A stretch of 64,000 bases of DNA from Tigriopus japonicus (Eukaryota; Arthropoda; Copepoda; Harpacticoida; Harpacticidae): the NCBI GenBank assembly GCA_010645155.1, contig CM021315.1, positions 4,543,811 through 4,607,810 of the forward strand, read 5' to 3'. The notes below the pieces were generated by a model that worked only from the letters and a program-made list of their open reading frames with translations, searched no databases and was not told the origin of the DNA. Shown piece after piece: positions 61,001 to 64,000 of this stretch. Numbering within the stretch: the first letter of the stretch is position 1; every line of letters begins with the position of its first letter. Made by a program: the position numbers and the translations under genes.

Positions 61001-63275
61001 GTGAAAGTGTTAGGAGATGGTTAATAAATACTGTAGTCAACTAGGAAGTACAAGACAACTCTTTTGAGATCAAGGCTGACACCTGAAACAGTTGTGATTA
61101 AATTTATTGTAGGATCCCAACGCTGAGAGGGCTCCTGTGCCCACACTGTAAGCAAAGAATATCTGAGTTGCGGCGTCAATCCAAGTCGATCCATTTCGCA
61201 TGTATGACCAGTCCACCTGAAAAAGTGCGAAGGAATCCGAATTCAATGACCAAAAAGGTGTGAATGAGTGATAAGCCCTTAAATCCAAGAAAAATAACTC
61301 CATGCACAGTTCAAAGGGGTTGTAGGAAACACGACAGTGGAAGAAAAAATAGACTGGGAAAGCGCATGCACCACAAGGTCAAAAGTAAACTCGACCAAGA
61401 ACAAACGAACACCGTTAGCATTGTTGATCACTTGGGTTTTAGAGAAACGCTTTTTGATCTACTGAGGTCAATGAGGAGAGCTGTTAAATCAATGTCTGAA
61501 CTAACATGAACATAAGCCTTGAGTCCTTCAATGGCTCCCTCCAAGGATAAGGCCTTGGCCAAGAGAGTGAGCATAACCACGTATGGGAACAAAGCTGTGA
61601 ACCAGATGATGTAACCACTTTGATGTAGTCCCCTTCGGATAATGAGGTAGACAATGAGCCAGCCCAAAAATAAGGAACCAGCCAATTCCCATTGCATATT
61701 CCCCAATCCAAATTCGATTCCATCATTAGCCTGGAGAACTCGATTGCTGGAACAAATGTAATTGGGACAGGTCGTTCACTCATGTTCGCGATAATGGAAC
61801 AATTTGGGCCTGACAGCGACACTCACTTCCAGAATTCTTCCACAGCCGCAACTCCGCCTTTGACCTTGTGCTTAATGAATGTCCCATTTGAGTCAAATTT
61901 GAGAAGCCGACATTTGTCCGTGTTCCACCAGCCGTCTGAAAGGATAAGGACCATAACATTTTTTTTTCTTTCGTGGACATTTGTATTTTCTTAAAAAGCC
62001 ATCCAGATTCGAAGAGCAAAATATGTTTGCGTCCACAATCCCATGAGAGGAGGTCTATTATTATTTTGACAGCAAGTGAACCAAAACGAAGGAAGGTGGA
62101 CACGTTTCAAGCTTAATGAACCTCCTGACCCAAAGTTCTTGTCAGATTTTCCAAGCTAAAAGCAATTGGGATTCTTGACAGAAGGTAATTAATCGCCACA
62201 AATTCCCCCATGTGTCGGTACAGATTTGTGTCTTGGCCAACGAGCCAAAGCTTGGCACCTGTGGGACCAGGAAAAAAGCTCTCACGTTGTCCGGCAAATA
62301 TTTCCCGTAACTTGAAAGCATGTCCCACTTAAATTGGATCTTTGACAATGGGTCAATTTGACTCCAGCTCGGGTACTTTTTTCAAACACGTGACACTGAT
62401 GCTCGAGCCCGATTCCTCCATTTACTTTTATAAATACCCAAAATTCGATCTTAGCCCAATAGTGTCTCAATAACAAGGCTTAAGGTCAATTCCCGTCGTT
62501 TTACTGACAATCAAGATGAATGAACGCTCGAAGGAAAGAAGTTTGACTACATACCACAAGTATCCCACGGAAGCTCAGGAATAGCGACAAATGAGGCTAT
62601 GAAGTAGTACACCGACCATCCAACAATGATGCAGTAATAAACATTATAGTAGGTAACCATGACCATAGTCGCAATTCCTACGCCTGCAATGAATATGCGC
62701 AAAGATTACTAGTTTAAAAAGCCCATTGCATAAAAATGCAGTCTCCTTTCTGATTGAGACGTAAATGACATGAACGTGGAAAGCTCACCTTTCAAAATGG
62801 GAACCAATTGAGCAACGGTTGTCATTCCTCCTGCTCCCAAATATTGTCCCACAGACACTTCCAAAAGGAATACGGGGATTCCACAAAATATCATTGAGAT
62901 AAAATAGATTATCAGAAAAGCGCCTATCCCACAATATGAAACAAAGTAGGTATGTGGTTAGATGTCACTTGGAAAGATTCCTGTACTCTTCTTTTTTTTC
63001 ACACCTCCGCCGTTTTTGTAACACAAATAAGGGAATCTCCAAACATTTCCCAACCCAACAGAGACGGATATGCACGAGAACAAGAAATCCCATGAATTTT
63101 TCCATGTTCCACGAACATGACCAGTGGAGGTTTCGTTAGATGGTTCCGCCATGGTCACTTGGAACGTATCGGAATTGCGTTTGTCGTCCACGGTTCCATT
63201 GGAATCCAAGAGTTTTGAGGCCTCCAAACGTAAGGCATCCCTGACGATCTGACTCTTGTTCTTTTCGTCTAACAT
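58033..63275 (-). CDS. SLC6 Na+/Cl--dependent transporter (10 exons)
   Basis: Exons in transcript order: 63275-63005, 62923-62789, 62683-62555, 61935-61827, 61746-61506, 61216-61083, 60915-60480, 60415-60212, 60115-59948 and 58188-58033; phases close to 660 residues. The cytosolic N-terminus is followed by the TM1 signature [20 protein letters not shown] with the unwound Na+/substrate region. The second extracellular loop has the paired cysteines and glycosylation-type site ([18 protein letters not shown]). TM6 reads [20 protein letters not shown] followed by YNKFN. TM8 has [14 protein letters not shown]. Twelve membrane segments can be counted. The YKNGGG and ALGSYNKFN forms are closest to the GABA/taurine/creatine branch, but the substrate cannot be fixed. 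The last exon (51 residues, [15 protein letters not shown]...) is separated by a 1.76-kb intron with a transposon; it is in phase and has a good acceptor but is the least certain part. Confidence 0.9.
58471..59494. mobile_element. TA-flanked TIR transposon in last SLC6 intron
   Basis: Starts CGAGGGGCGTACCAAAAAG after TA at 58469-58470 and ends with the inverted GCATTCTTTTGTGCATACCC CTCG before TA at 59495-59496. Same family as 45506-46922: the terminal repeats match, subterminal sequence GGC(T/A)T(C/A)ATAACTT is shared, and [20 protein letters not shown] at 59134-59196 parallels the peptide in the other copy. The QQD(x)SxAxH pattern may be a decayed second catalytic motif of a mariner transposase. 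No intact gene remains. Confidence 0.75.
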
Positions 63276-64000
63276 GGTTTATTTTTATAATCTCGTTGAC
63301 AAGTTCCAGGTCCAGATAAATGCGTCTCCTTTTTCAGCACCACTTCCACCACCAGAGCATGTTCATTCACTGGCATCCACTTGGCAATTGCTTTCCTTTA
63401 ACGCCTTCTCCATGGACCACCTTCCTCTTCTTTCTTCAGAAATTATCCGTCTTTCACAAAGACACTCACACACACATGGCAGATAAAGCTTGTCTAGTAA
63501 ATGGATAGATGACATCGGGATTCATCTGGATTACTTTAAGATTTGACGTTTCAAAACATCTGGGCTGAGCTGAACCCCTCCCTCCCTTTCATACTCGTAC
63601 AATAAGTGTATGTAAGCTACCTCACATTCCAAAAAACGACCTAAAATATCAGCACTTGTTTGGTTTCTTCGATTTCGTGGTTAGTGTCTAAAAAAGTAAG
63701 AACATTGGAACGTTTATCCCTACTTCTCCGTCTTTTTTGGAAAGTGGGAGGGAATCTTGGTTGCGAGTTGCGACCTCTGTCATACAGATAAAATGTAATA
63801 CGAACCATCCCTAAGAAAACGTTTTGCAACTTTCTACGTTTCACTAGTCATAGTGTGGTTGAAAGCTTAACAAAGTTTAACAAGAAACTAACAGTAACGA
63901 TTCCTTACAACTCACTTGCAATTTTGTATGAGCTTTAATCATTTAATTGTCTTTCTTGTCTTACATGTGCTTTTAAACAATCTGAGAAAATTTACCATAT
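63276..64000. other. Upstream region of the SLC6 gene
   Basis: Contains the 5' UTR and probably promoter of the minus-strand transporter (context aaaccATG at 63275). No other gene or repeat recognised. Confidence 0.45.

Noticed and set aside
1..64000. CRISPR arrays, operons or prokaryotic gene clusters
   Set aside because: Introns, SINE, LINE and hAT/mariner elements, and animal gene families show this is eukaryotic; the regular array at 1845 has no distinct spacers.

Overview
The window is nuclear DNA of an animal, most likely an arthropod and possibly a copepod crustacean (an inference from protein style and mobile-element content; no ribosomal or mitochondrial marker is present). It is AT-rich, has GT-AG introns, and about half of it is intergenic or intronic DNA full of old mobile elements. 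I reconstructed five multi-exon protein genes whose splice phases close exactly.

Left part (1-24.6 kb): two tandem, same-strand copies of a two-exon gene for a type II membrane protein of the DUF288/STELLO glycosyltransferase-like family (57-7038 and 20828-24176). Their first exons and introns are clearly diverged, but about 1 kb of exon 2 is identical base for base (5239-6242 versus 22377-23380), which points to recent gene conversion. Between and inside them lie a LINE relic, a broken Tc1/mariner (maT-like) element with TA target duplication, and repeats whose ends are arrays of the palindromic AATTAC/GTAATT motif. One such array is in intron 1 of copy A, another directly upstream of copy B.

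Middle part (24.6-37.2 kb): no convincing gene. It holds nested repeats: a hAT-like element with 8-bp target duplication carrying a tRNA-derived SINE, several related ~250-bp repeat copies, a 430-bp near-perfect foldback, and an inverted duplication whose arms encode a similar peptide.

Right part (37.2-64 kb): an M13 zinc metallopeptidase (neprilysin-like, + strand, ten exons), a KIF21-type kinesin (- strand, three exons, with one 4.26-kb exon) and an SLC6 neurotransmitter/osmolyte transporter (- strand, ten exons). The peptidase and the kinesin converge tail to tail with 0.8 kb between stops. The peptidase and the transporter each carry, in a late intron, a copy of the same TA-flanked inverted-repeat transposon family. 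A neprilysin, a neurotransmitter transporter and a neuronal-type kinesin could all act in neurons, but nothing in the sequence shows joint regulation.
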